Below, piece after piece: positions 26,512-34,644 of a stretch of DNA of 64,000 nucleotides. The stretch is taken from NCBI GenBank assembly GCA_050015495.1, contig JBEKBH010000021.1:1-64000 (forward strand), written 5' to 3'. Below the pieces are notes generated by a model that searched no databases, was not told the origin of the DNA, and saw only the letters and a program-made list of their open reading frames with translations. A program made the translations under genes and the position numbers. Position 1 is the first letter of the stretch; every line of letters begins with the position of its first letter. This DNA is from Palsa-1439 sp050015495. GTDB taxonomy: Bacteria; Verrucomicrobiota; Verrucomicrobiia; Palsa-1439.

Positions 26512-26997
26512 ATGGCAAAATCTCACGAGAGCGGTCATAAAGGTGAATTGGAAGTCGTTCGGGACGTTGGCTGCCCCAACTGTGGTGCGCGACTAATGAA
26601 GCTACCTTTGTCTTTTCCACTCTTCGACGTGCAATGCGTACGGTGCCTATTCCGAGCGCAGGTGAAAACGGCCCATTGCAAACCAAAGGGAGAGATATTT
26701 GGTGCTGGATGGAGCATTCTCGAGAAGACTCTCAAGGCCGGGCACATGATTCCACCGTTGATCGTCAACTTCCAGTGGAAAGACAGCGCTCGCAAAGTCA
26801 GGCGAAAGGTATACTTCTTTCCGTTCTTAATCTCGGACAATATTCGAAGACGTCAGCGGTCTACGCGCGGGAAAAGACCCGGATATAAGGAGTTCAACTA
26901 TGTCGGCTTGCTTGATGACAACGTGCCGCGAAAACTCCTTTTGGAGACACCATCCCATCCCCGTCCCCATCCGAAAAATACTGGAAAATGCGATTGA
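26512..26997 (+). CDS. DpnI-like PD-(D/E)xK nuclease domain protein
   Basis: A 161-residue protein with a rubredoxin-like zinc knuckle and a nuclease core matching the N-terminal catalytic domain of DpnI. CPNCG (Cys21, Cys24) and CVRC (Cys42, Cys45) bracket FDVQCVRCLFRAQVK. There Asp39, Gln50 and Lys52 keep the D-x10-(E/Q)-x-K spacing I recall for DpnI (D..ExK). The usual Glu is Gln, as in Mrr-type nucleases. A C-terminal winged helix, which reads methylated GATC in DpnI, is absent. No methyltransferase is adjacent. Start ATG 26512; an adjacent downstream pair of membrane proteins begins 103 nt later. Functional assignment is inference. Confidence 0.6.
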   Translation: MAKSHESGHKGELEVVRDVGCPNCGARLMKLPLSFPLFDVQCVRCLFRAQVKTAHCKPKGEIFGAGWSILEKTLKAGHMIPPLIVNFQWKDSARKVRRKVYFFPFLISDNIRRRQRSTRGKRPGYKEFNYVGLLDDNVPRKLLLETPSHPRPHPKNTGKCD

Positions 26998-27100
26998 TTC
27001 TCTATATGCCGAGAACGAATATTGAGTTACTATGGTGTTGTGGGCAACGGCCCGCTGGGCGGGCGGCAAGAAGATGGGACAGACTGAATTGAGGTAACGC

Positions 27101-28741
27101 ATGAAAGTGGTACGGTTCATTTTGGGAGCGATCCTGTTCGGGGCGCTCATCGTGGTCGTCCAACTGGCCGATTCGCCGCTGGACACGCCCGCGGCAAAAT
27201 ACGCGCGGTTGCCGGACGTTAGCCTGCTGCACATGGCGGACGCCGAATCGGCGGTCGGGCGGAGCAGCTCGGCGCTGTTGCTATTGGACTACGTAATCCA
27301 GCACGATTCGTCGGAGAAGCAGCAGGCAATTGACGATCGCCAGAAGGTTTTTGCCCAACTCACCAGCGAGAACACACCGATCAGCCACTTGAAGGCGACC
27401 GGCTGGGCGGCCACGCTCGGCGGGAACTCGTTTGAGAGTCTCGCCGGCACGACAGTCGCCGACGCGGCATTGTATGGCGACATCGCCGATCTGGCCCGGC
27501 AGGGCGGATTGGAAGGCAATCAGGATGGTTTCGTTACCGCGCTCAATGGCGTCACGAGCATGGACAACGTTTTCCCGCCAGCCCAGGGCGCTATCACGCT
27601 CACCAAGGCGGCACGGCTGGCCGGCGCGATCAATGGATCATTGACGATGCAGTTGAGCCAAATGCTCACTCTCATGCAGTCGGACCCGAAGTCGGGGATC
27701 GCCGTGGAAAAGTTCAAGGACAACTTCATGCCGATATTCGAGCTGGCCCGACGCTGCCGGACATGGGGCGAGTTTGAGACGATCTTGCGGCAGGCTGACA
27801 GTCCCGACCAATTGGCGGTATTGACGAAGATGGCATCCATGACGCCCGACGCGCCGAAGGAACTCGCCCAGGTACTCGCCGTCGCCGGGGCAGATGGTCG
27901 AGCGGCTGCATCCGCGTGCATCGATTTCATTATGCGCCAGGGGCCTCAGGGCCTGGATAGGCTGCACGCGGCGGTGAGCAAGGGAGCGGCCGGATTGAAG
28001 TTCGCGGTTGATCATCCGGGATTGACGCCGCAGCGTTTGGGCGCCATCACCAAAGAACATCCGTCAACGCTGGACTCGATCCAGCAGGCCTATCAGTCGC
28101 TCCGGTACCAGTATGGGGCGAGCGTCGCGGCAATCAAGTACGCGCTGATGGCCGTGTTGTGCGGCCTGCTGATTCTGGTCGTGGTGCCCGGCCGCTATCT
28201 GGAAAAGCTGATTGCCAGACCTGGAAACGCACCGGCACCTCCCACTCCCGCCCATTTCCTGCTCACGGCGCTGGCTGTGGGAGTCGTCTTGAGCCTGTTG
28301 CTGTACCTCCTATCGTTGGCGATGCGGCCGGCGATGGAGTTGCCATCCGTTGCCGCTGGGACTGGAGAACCTGGCAGCGCCGCGACCGCCGCAATGGGAA
28401 CGGACAACGCGCTCTTGTCGGGGACGGTCGTATTGTTCTCACTGGTGGTCCACGTGGTCGTCTGGTTTTTCGTGAGAGGCAAGATTCGCCGGGTCGAAGA
28501 CGATGAGAGCGCTGTCGCCGAACTGCGGCTGAAGAGACTGGAGAACCTCGACATCTTCCTCGATCTGCCGCTGTTCATGGGACTGGCGCTGACGGTCATT
28601 GCGCTCATCCTCATCGCCTTGAATGCCGGGATGAGCCGTTTGTTTGCGTACACGTCCACCGTCGTGGGCATCCTGTCGGCGGTGTCGCTGCGCATTCGGT
28701 ACGTCTACCCATTGAAGGAGCGCCTGATCCAAATGAAGTAG
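27101..28741 (+). CDS. Large membrane protein of unknown function (possible MotA/ExbB-like C-terminus)
   Basis: The 546 residues have an N-terminal transmembrane segment (about 5-22), a 320-residue soluble helical region, then five predicted spans near 347-364, 385-407, 437-457, 490-507 and 515-532. The last two spans (DLPLFMGLALTVIALILIAL and YTSTVVGILSAVSLRI) loosely recall the paired 'GLLGTVxGLI / TTAxGLxVAxP' helices of MotA, TolQ and ExbB. The similarity is weak and is my inference. The Shine-Dalgarno gaggta precedes ATG 27101. It is 13 nt upstream of the coiled-coil gene, so the two are certainly one unit. Confidence 0.75.
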   Translation: MKVVRFILGAILFGALIVVVQLADSPLDTPAAKYARLPDVSLLHMADAESAVGRSSSALLLLDYVIQHDSSEKQQAIDDRQKVFAQLTSENTPISHLKATGWAATLGGNSFESLAGTTVADAALYGDIADLARQGGLEGNQDGFVTALNGVTSMDNVFPPAQGAITLTKAARLAGAINGSLTMQLSQMLTLMQSDPKSGIAVEKFKDNFMPIFELARRCRTWGEFETILRQADSPDQLAVLTKMASMTPDAPKELAQVLAVAGADGRAAASACIDFIMRQGPQGLDRLHAAVSKGAAGLKFAVDHPGLTPQRLGAITKEHPSTLDSIQQAYQSLRYQYGASVAAIKYALMAVLCGLLILVVVPGRYLEKLIARPGNAPAPPTPAHFLLTALAVGVVLSLLLYLLSLAMRPAMELPSVAAGTGEPGSAATAAMGTDNALLSGTVVLFSLVVHVVVWFFVRGKIRRVEDDESAVAELRLKRLENLDIFLDLPLFMGLALTVIALILIALNAGMSRLFAYTSTVVGILSAVSLRIRYVYPLKERLIQMK

Positions 28742-28754
28742 CCGTTGGGATACG

Positions 28755-30431
28755 ATGAGGACATCCATTCTGGTCGTAATGCTCGATTTTCTGGTGTGTT
28801 CGCTGTTGCTGTTCGTCATCGGCACAGGCGGCGAACATACTCAGTTTGAGACCTCGGCTCCCAAAACGCCGCGCGTCCACGAAGAATTCACGCCGGCGGC
28901 AATGCAGGCGCAGCAGGAAGAATGGAACCGCGATTACGAGCAGCAGTCGCTTCTAACCCAGCTCAACTCAGCCTCGTCGGAAAACCAGCAGCTTCGCAGC
29001 CGGTTGAATGAAACGACCGCAACCCTCGCCCAACAGGAGGCGAATCTCAAGACCGTCACGGAAGAGAAGGCGCAAACCGAAAAAGCGTTGTCCAACGTCC
29101 AGCAACAACTCGCCCACGTAAGCGAGGAGCGGCAGAAAGCGCAACAGGAGGGCGAAGCGGCCAAGGAGAACCTCGCGAAACTTCAAAGCGAAGAGGCCAA
29201 CCTTCAGCAGGAAAGGTCGCAATTGTCCCAGCAGGCCCAGCAGTTGGGGCAGACCGTTGCCAGCCAGCAGGCGACGATCAGTACGCTCAGCCAGCAGGTA
29301 CTCTCTTCGCAACAAAGGGTGGAGTCCCAACTAACGGATGTCGCCAAGGGCCAGCAGGAAATGGGAGCGACCCTCGCCCAGCTCGATGCGTTCGCTCGCA
29401 CGCTCCCAGCGACCATGCAGAAGGACGTCTCGGGCGTTCATGACGAACAGCAGGCGATGCAGCAGGACTTGGCCGCCATGGCGGAAAACGTGAAGGGCTT
29501 GCAGTCGGAACTCAACGGCGAGGAAAAGGGCGGTCTGGGACAGGCGATGGAGGATATCGCCAAGGGCCAGCAGGATCTTCAGTCCAAGTTGGATGCGCTG
29601 ATGAAATCGGGGCAGGGCGATCAAATCGCGCAAAGCTTGAACGCCATCGAGGCCGGCCAAGATGCCTTGCGCCAGCAGACGGCGAAGCTCGGCGATCAGA
29701 TCGAATCGATCAAAGCCCGCGGGCCGGGCCCGTACAAAGCTGTCAAAGGCGCCCGCCTCGGCCTGCAAGTCGCGATCGCCAAGACAGATTCCTCCAGGAG
29801 TTCTACCATCTCCCATTTCCGGGCGACCGCTTATCCTCCGGTGGTGAACGTGGGCGGCCGCTCGTTCGTGGTGGCGAATTCGCAAACGCTCGGATTCAAC
29901 TGGTGGGAGTTGGGCAGCGATAGCGAGATCACGCAACTGAAATATGGCGTCGACAGGGCGGGGGACACGCCCTGGTCCGGCGCGTTGACCGGCCCCGCGT
30001 GCGTCTTGCGCGCCAACCCACAAGTGGTGGCCGTCGAATTGAATCAGCCCACGCCCGGCGTGACGACCATGGAACTGGCCGGGCCGGATGCCATCGTGCA
30101 AAATGATCAACACAGGCTGTACGTTTTCAAGAGCACGGCAGCGGGACTCAGTTTTGAAATCGATACCGCGCCTGACCTGGCCGATCCCCGTTATTTGGTC
30201 ATCAAACGCGCGTTGCGGGGTGTCGCCGCGTGGTTCGAGAACCCGGCTTACCGAGCCGACGCGGGCGATTACGTGGTGACCTCGGACGGCAAGCTGGTCG
30301 GCATCATGGTCAGCCGCGAGCGCTGCTTCATCCTCGGCAAGGACAATCTCACCGACTGCGCCCTGTCCATCCCGCTGACAGACGGACGGCACTTCCTCCG
30401 CGCCATCAACGAATTCCAAAAGCTCAAATAG
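28755..30431 (+). CDS. Membrane-anchored coiled-coil protein of unknown function (MotB/ExbD-like N-terminus)
   Basis: The 558 residues start with one transmembrane helix, ILVVMLDFLVCSLLLFVIG (5-23), which has Asp11 inside the membrane segment. An Asp at that place is the proton-carrying residue of MotB, ExbD and TolR. A Gln/Glu/Ala-rich coiled coil spans about 60-330. The C-terminal 210 residues are globular, and GDYVVTSDGKLVGIMVS looks like the end of a degenerate trypsin-like fold without a visible triad. It follows the membrane gene by 13 nt. Taken together it could be the stator-B half of an ion-driven pair, but this is unproven. Confidence 0.75.
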   Translation: MRTSILVVMLDFLVCSLLLFVIGTGGEHTQFETSAPKTPRVHEEFTPAAMQAQQEEWNRDYEQQSLLTQLNSASSENQQLRSRLNETTATLAQQEANLKTVTEEKAQTEKALSNVQQQLAHVSEERQKAQQEGEAAKENLAKLQSEEANLQQERSQLSQQAQQLGQTVASQQATISTLSQQVLSSQQRVESQLTDVAKGQQEMGATLAQLDAFARTLPATMQKDVSGVHDEQQAMQQDLAAMAENVKGLQSELNGEEKGGLGQAMEDIAKGQQDLQSKLDALMKSGQGDQIAQSLNAIEAGQDALRQQTAKLGDQIESIKARGPGPYKAVKGARLGLQVAIAKTDSSRSSTISHFRATAYPPVVNVGGRSFVVANSQTLGFNWWELGSDSEITQLKYGVDRAGDTPWSGALTGPACVLRANPQVVAVELNQPTPGVTTMELAGPDAIVQNDQHRLYVFKSTAAGLSFEIDTAPDLADPRYLVIKRALRGVAAWFENPAYRADAGDYVVTSDGKLVGIMVSRERCFILGKDNLTDCALSIPLTDGRHFLRAINEFQKLK

Positions 30432-30570
30432 CGGGAGAGGGCTTCGTCCCGATAACCGCGTCAGTTCTTCGCTTGGATTGACGTCTCCACGACGCGCGAC
30501 GGACCATTAATGGAAGCGCGAAGAGACCCGCCCACTCTGTCAGGGCACCATAAATGGCTGCATTTCAGGT

Positions 30571-30589
30571 CCAAACGAGCCTCGTTTGG
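30571..30589. promoter_or_regulatory. Near-perfect palindrome upstream of the nuo operon
   Basis: CCAAACGAG-C-CTCGTTTGG is a 9-bp inverted repeat around one base, 40 bp upstream of the candidate nuo promoter. A smaller perfect palindrome, CCATTAATGG, lies at 30504-30513. The tight spacing suits a dimeric regulator better than a transcription terminator, which would need a loop and U tract. Confidence 0.45.
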
Positions 30590-30628
30590 CCCTACCGCCA
30601 CCGCTGCAAACACATGCCGGACACCGCC

Positions 30629-30657
30629 TTGACAAGGTTCGGCAATCCTGTTACCTA
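30629..30657 (+). promoter_or_regulatory. Candidate promoter of the nuo operon
   Basis: A perfect TTGACA (30629-30634), a 17-base spacer and TACCTA (30652-30657) precede the GTG start of nuoA by about 55 nt. The -10 is poor; TACATT five bases further on is an alternative with an over-long spacer. Confidence 0.4.
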
Positions 30658-30713
30658 CATTGTGAAAATTGGAACAAGCGGTCGCAGTTACGCCGTGTTT
30701 TGGGGTCGGTCGC

Positions 30714-31082
30714 GTGAAAGATTTATACATAAATCAGTACCTGTTTGTCATCGTGTTCCTGCTGGTGGCGGTGGCGTTCCCGCTGCTGCCGCTGGCCCTC
30801 GCGTGGCTCCTCGCGCCGCGCCGTCCCGCCGCCACCAAGAATGACACCTATGAGTGCGGCCTGAGTTCCAAGGGCGACGCCTGGGTCCAATTCCGCGTCG
30901 GCTACTACATCTACGCGCTTGTGTACGTGATTTTTGCCGTCGAGACGGTCTTTCTGTACCCATGGGCGGTCGCTTTCGCTGGGCTGGGCTTCGGCGGGTT
31001 CCTCGCCATGATGGTGTTCGTGCTGCTGCTGGTGGAAGGGCTGGTTTACGCGTGGGCCAAGGGCGCCTTGGATTGGAAATAA
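30714..31082 (+). CDS. nuoA: NADH-quinone oxidoreductase subunit A
   Basis: A small membrane subunit (122 residues, three spans) lining the quinone-channel/E-channel junction of complex I. I read it from GTG 30714 (MKDLYINQYLFV) with ggggtcgg upstream. The longer ATG at 30669 would add 15 residues without similarity. The conserved loop NDTYECGLSSKGDAWVQFRVGYY contains the Cys and Glu/Asp typical of NuoA, followed by VIFAVETVFLYPWA. It heads the operon and is 1 nt from nuoB. Confidence 0.94.
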   Translation: MKDLYINQYLFVIVFLLVAVAFPLLPLALAWLLAPRRPAATKNDTYECGLSSKGDAWVQFRVGYYIYALVYVIFAVETVFLYPWAVAFAGLGFGGFLAMMVFVLLLVEGLVYAWAKGALDWK

Positions 31083-31083
31083 C

Positions 31084-31728
31084 ATGCCTGTCGACGAAGG
31101 TCTGAAAAGCGAGCTCCAGAAACAGGGGATTTTCGTTCTCCCCTTCGAACAGCTTTACAACTGGGGCCGCAAAAGCTCGATTTGGCCGTTGCAGTTCGGA
31201 CTGGCCTGTTGCGCCATTGAAATGATAGCCAGCGCCGCAGCCCGCTACGATCTGGCGCGATTCGGCGCCGAAGTCTTTCGCGCCACTCCCCGTCAGGCCG
31301 ATTTGATGATCGTTGCGGGCACGGTCACCAAGAAAATGGCCCCGTTGGTCGTTCGTCTCTACAATCAGATGCCCGAACCGAAATACTGTATTGCCATGGG
31401 TGCCTGCGCCATTTCGGGCGGACCGTTCAAGGACGGGTACAACGTGCTCAAGGGCATCGACCGCTACATTCCCGTGGATGTGCACATCCCCGGCTGCCCG
31501 CCGCGTCCCGAGGCGTTAATTCATGCCATCATGACTCTCCAGCGGAAGATCGCAAATCAGCATCTCGACACAGAAGACCGCCTCCGCTGGTACGATAAAA
31601 ACGCCACGACCGAGTTTCCGATCCCGTCCTACGGCGACCACGATTTGCAGCCGCCGGCCAATCGCGACGTCTGGCAGCCGCCACGGGGTTATCGCGACGT
31701 GACACTCGATGAGGTCAAGAAATCCTGA
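31084..31728 (+). CDS. nuoB: NADH-quinone oxidoreductase subunit B (N2 cluster)
   Basis: This subunit carries the terminal Fe-S cluster N2 that reduces quinone. In 214 residues the ligands are Cys42-Cys43 (FGLACCAIEM), Cys108 (MGACAISGG) and Cys138 (IPGCPPRPEAL), all intact. The C-terminal extension after about residue 160, with an aromatic and proline-rich tail, is longer than in E. coli but common. The stop TGA shares a base with the nuoC ATG (TGATG). Confidence 0.97.
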   Translation: MPVDEGLKSELQKQGIFVLPFEQLYNWGRKSSIWPLQFGLACCAIEMIASAAARYDLARFGAEVFRATPRQADLMIVAGTVTKKMAPLVVRLYNQMPEPKYCIAMGACAISGGPFKDGYNVLKGIDRYIPVDVHIPGCPPRPEALIHAIMTLQRKIANQHLDTEDRLRWYDKNATTEFPIPSYGDHDLQPPANRDVWQPPRGYRDVTLDEVKKS

Positions 31729-32324
31729 TGGAAGCCATCGAGAAAATCAAAGAGGTCGCGGCGCAGGCTGTTCCCGGCGCGAAGGTCGAGCTCGTCAACT
31801 CGACGCCGGCCGCCCAGCAACCCGCGTTGTTGATCGACTGCGAACACATCTATGCCGTCGCCAAGTTTTTCAAGGAAGATCCGCGCTTCCAGATGGATTT
31901 TTGTTCGTGTGTCACCGGCGTCGATTACCTGCCGAAAGCTGACAAGCCCGGGTTTATCGAGGTCGTCTATCATTTGTATTCCGTCGCGCTAAAACAGGGG
32001 CCGATCATTCTCAAAGTGCGCGCGCCACGCGAACTTGACCAGTGCCGCGTGCCGTCGCTGACCCCTCTCTGGCGTGCGGCCGAGTTCCAGGAGCGCGAAG
32101 CGTACGATCTCTACGGCGTGAAATTCGACGGTCATCCCGATTTGCGCCGGATCCTGATGTGGGACGAATTTACAGACCATCCCATGCGCAAAGACTACGT
32201 TCCGCCGGCCGACTACGAGTGGGAGCCGACTCCTCACGACGACACGCTCCAGCGAACCGTGCAGGCAGGTGGCATCACGCCGCCAACGGCCCGCGAAGAA
32301 TTGGAAAAGGCAAAGAAGAAATGA
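31728..32324 (+). CDS. nuoC: NADH-quinone oxidoreductase subunit C
   Basis: A 198-residue peripheral-arm subunit (30-kDa family), separate from NuoD rather than fused as in E. coli. The family signature EREAYDLYGVKFDGHPDLRRI is present, followed by LMWDEFTDHPMRKDY. The C-terminal 30 residues are charged. It overlaps nuoB by one base and nuoD by ATGA. Confidence 0.95.
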   Translation: MEAIEKIKEVAAQAVPGAKVELVNSTPAAQQPALLIDCEHIYAVAKFFKEDPRFQMDFCSCVTGVDYLPKADKPGFIEVVYHLYSVALKQGPIILKVRAPRELDQCRVPSLTPLWRAAEFQEREAYDLYGVKFDGHPDLRRILMWDEFTDHPMRKDYVPPADYEWEPTPHDDTLQRTVQAGGITPPTAREELEKAKKK

Positions 32325-33487
32325 TCCAGCCGCTCACAGAAGAGAGGCGGTTCACGCTGACGCCCGGATCGGAAGGCCTGATCGAGACCCAGACGCTCGA
32401 TGTTTCCATCGGGCCGCAACACCCGAGCACCCACGGCGTGTTCCGTATGGATTGCGTGCTGGACGGCGAGACCGTCGTCGCCCTCAAGCCCGTCATGGGC
32501 TATCTGCACCGCAATCACGAGCAACTGGCCGAGCGCATGGCCTGGCTTGGTTCGATGCCCTACACGGACCGCCTCGACTATTTGAATTCGATGAGCAACA
32601 ACTGGGCCTATGCGCTGGCCGTCGAAAAGCTCGCAGGCATCAAAGTTCCCGAGCACGCTGAGTACGTGCGCGTGATCATGTCTGAGCTGACGCGTATCCT
32701 CAACCACTCGTGCGTCATCGGGTTCATGTTGCAGGACCTCGGCGCGTGGGGCACGCCGTTGCTCTACGCCTTCCGCGAACGCGAACGGATTCTCGACCTG
32801 TTTGAAGCCGTCAGCGGCTCGCGCATGATGTGCAACTATATGCGTTTCGGTGGCGTGCGCGTCGACATGACGGAGAAAGATTTGGCTGTCGCGAAGGACA
32901 TTGTGGCCCGCTTCCCGCGGTTCCTCGACGAATTTGAGAAATTGCTGACGGGCAACGAAGTCCTACTCGCCCGCACCCAGCGCGTCGGCATCTTGCCGAA
33001 GGAACTGGCCATCAACGCCGGCATTAGCGGCCCGATGGCCCGCGCCAGCGGAATGGAATATGACATCCGCAAGGTCGACAAGTATGGCGTCTACGGCCGT
33101 TTCGATTTCCGCGTGCCCGTCGGCGATGTCGGCGACGTGTACGACCGTTACTACATCCGCGTCCTGGAAATGCGCGAGAGCATCAAGATTCTACAGCAGG
33201 CGCTCCGTGATATTCCCGCCGGACCGCACGTCGCGCCCGAGGTGAAACTCCGCAATTTCAAAATCCCGCCCGGCGACGGCTATGGCCGCGTCGAGGCCCC
33301 GAAAGGCGAACTCGGTTTTTACCTCGTCTCCGACGAAGGCGGCAAACAGCCGTACCGTTACCATGTGCGTCCGCCGAGTTTCATCAATCTGACCACGCTC
33401 GAGGACATGTGCCTCGGCCAGAAGGTGGCGGATGTCGTCATTATCCTCGGCAGCGTCGATATCGTATTGGGGGAGGTGGACCGCTAA
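32321..33487 (+). CDS. nuoD: NADH-quinone oxidoreductase subunit D (quinone site)
   Basis: The 49-kDa-family subunit that with NuoB forms the quinone pocket (388 residues). Characteristic parts are SIGPQHPSTHGVFR, GYLHRNHEQLAE and SELTRILNHSC. The C-terminal end LGSVDIVLGEVDR replaces the common 'SiD.v.GE.DR' ending. The reading frame is open from 32042, but ATG 32321 overlaps the nuoC stop and begins the conserved part. The TAA stop overlaps the NuoI start by one base. Confidence 0.96.
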   Translation: MIQPLTEERRFTLTPGSEGLIETQTLDVSIGPQHPSTHGVFRMDCVLDGETVVALKPVMGYLHRNHEQLAERMAWLGSMPYTDRLDYLNSMSNNWAYALAVEKLAGIKVPEHAEYVRVIMSELTRILNHSCVIGFMLQDLGAWGTPLLYAFRERERILDLFEAVSGSRMMCNYMRFGGVRVDMTEKDLAVAKDIVARFPRFLDEFEKLLTGNEVLLARTQRVGILPKELAINAGISGPMARASGMEYDIRKVDKYGVYGRFDFRVPVGDVGDVYDRYYIRVLEMRESIKILQQALRDIPAGPHVAPEVKLRNFKIPPGDGYGRVEAPKGELGFYLVSDEGGKQPYRYHVRPPSFINLTTLEDMCLGQKVADVVIILGSVDIVLGEVDR

Positions 33488-34569
33488 TGGGCTTCATCGG
33501 CAAGGGCTTGTTCGAGGGCATGGTCGTCACCGCCCGCAACTTTGTCGGCAGCTACTTCGACAAGGAGCGGCTCGTGACCGTCCAGTATCCCGAGGAGCGC
33601 GTCCAGACACCCGAGAACTCGCGCACGTTCCCGTTCCTCGTGTATGACGATGATAAAAGCCCGGTTGACACGATGCGCTGCGTCGCGTGCAAGATTTGCG
33701 AGGTCGAATGCCCGCCTCAGTGCATTTACATCGTCATGGACCGCGACGAGAAGGGCAAACCGCGGCAGCGCCCGAAGGTGTTCGACATCGACACCAGCGT
33801 CTGTATGCAGTGCCAGATTTGCGTCGAAGTCTGCCCGTTCGACGCGATCAAGATGGACAACGACTACGAGAAGTCGCAGTACGACCGCTTTGACGAGCTT
33901 GTCGAACACCTGCCCGATCTGCTCAAGTCGAACGAATATTACAACCGGATCAAGCCGACCGAAGCGACCGCGGTCGACGCCAAGCTGAAGGCGGAAAAAG
34001 AAAAGAAGGCGAAGAAAGCCGCTCCCGCTGCCGCCGCAAAACCGGCAGCGCCGCCGCCAAAACCGGCCGCTCCGGCCGCGCCGAAGCCTGCGCCGGTTGC
34101 CGCTGCCGCGCCGGCCGCAAAACTTACAATTCCCGACGATGCGCCGTTCACGCCCGAGCAACGTCAGTGGCTTAGCGGGTTTCTCAGTGCCGTTTCCGTC
34201 GGCGCTGCGCCTGTTGCTGGTGCAGCCGCGCCGTCTGCGCCAGCCAAAGTGGAGGCAGCGGCCCCTGCCGAGCCGCAAGCTGCTCCCGCAGCCGCGCCGG
34301 CTGCCGAAGCGCCTGCCGGAAACTGGCCGTGGCACGACCCGGGCATGGGCATGCAACAACGCCTCGATCTGGCAAAAAGCGCGCCGTTGGCCGACAAATT
34401 GATGGCCGCGATGGCGCAGACCGACTGCCATGCGTGCGGGTACGACTGTCGCGGTTATGCCGATGCGATTGCCGGCGGCGCGGAGAGCGATTTGTCACTT
34501 TGCCTGCCAGGCGAAGCCGAGACCGCCAACATGCTGAAAAAGCTGATGGGGGAGGCAGGCAAAGCGTAA
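33487..34569 (+). CDS. nuoI: NADH-quinone oxidoreductase subunit I with C-terminal linker and extra Fe-S domain
   Basis: The first 155 residues are a normal NuoI with two [4Fe-4S] motifs: Cys65, 68, 71, 75 and Cys106, 109, 112, 116. Then, unlike the usual 160-180-residue NuoI, it continues to 360 residues. A Lys/Ala/Pro-rich linker (about 165-295) is interrupted by FTPEQRQWLSGFLSAV at 221-236. A C-terminal domain has Cys314, 317, 321 and 339 (TDCHACGYDCRGY...CLPGEAET). The inserted motif and the four-Cys domain closely resemble parts of sulfite reductase flavoproteins I know from Verrucomicrobiota and Planctomycetota (family memory). ATG 33487 overlaps the nuoD stop. It may dock an electron donor in place of the missing NuoEFG. 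Confidence 0.9.
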   Translation: MGFIGKGLFEGMVVTARNFVGSYFDKERLVTVQYPEERVQTPENSRTFPFLVYDDDKSPVDTMRCVACKICEVECPPQCIYIVMDRDEKGKPRQRPKVFDIDTSVCMQCQICVEVCPFDAIKMDNDYEKSQYDRFDELVEHLPDLLKSNEYYNRIKPTEATAVDAKLKAEKEKKAKKAAPAAAAKPAAPPPKPAAPAAPKPAPVAAAAPAAKLTIPDDAPFTPEQRQWLSGFLSAVSVGAAPVAGAAAPSAPAKVEAAAPAEPQAAPAAAPAAEAPAGNWPWHDPGMGMQQRLDLAKSAPLADKLMAAMAQTDCHACGYDCRGYADAIAGGAESDLSLCLPGEAETANMLKKLMGEAGKA

Positions 34570-34590
34570 GAGTTGTGTGAGGTTTGACAC

Positions 34591-34622
34591 AAGTTCGCTG
34601 TTTTCTTATAACCAGCGAGCTT
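34591..34622 (+). other. Intercistronic hairpin between nuoI and nuoH
   Basis: AAGTTCGCTG (34591-34600) pairs with CAGCGAGCTT (34613-34622) through a 10-bp stem with one G-U pair and a 12-nt AU-rich loop. It lies in the only sizeable gap (75 nt) between peripheral-arm and membrane-arm genes. There is no U tract, so processing or differential stability is likelier than termination. Confidence 0.5.
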
Positions 34623-34644
34623 TAGGGTAGGGGATTCACTCGGT

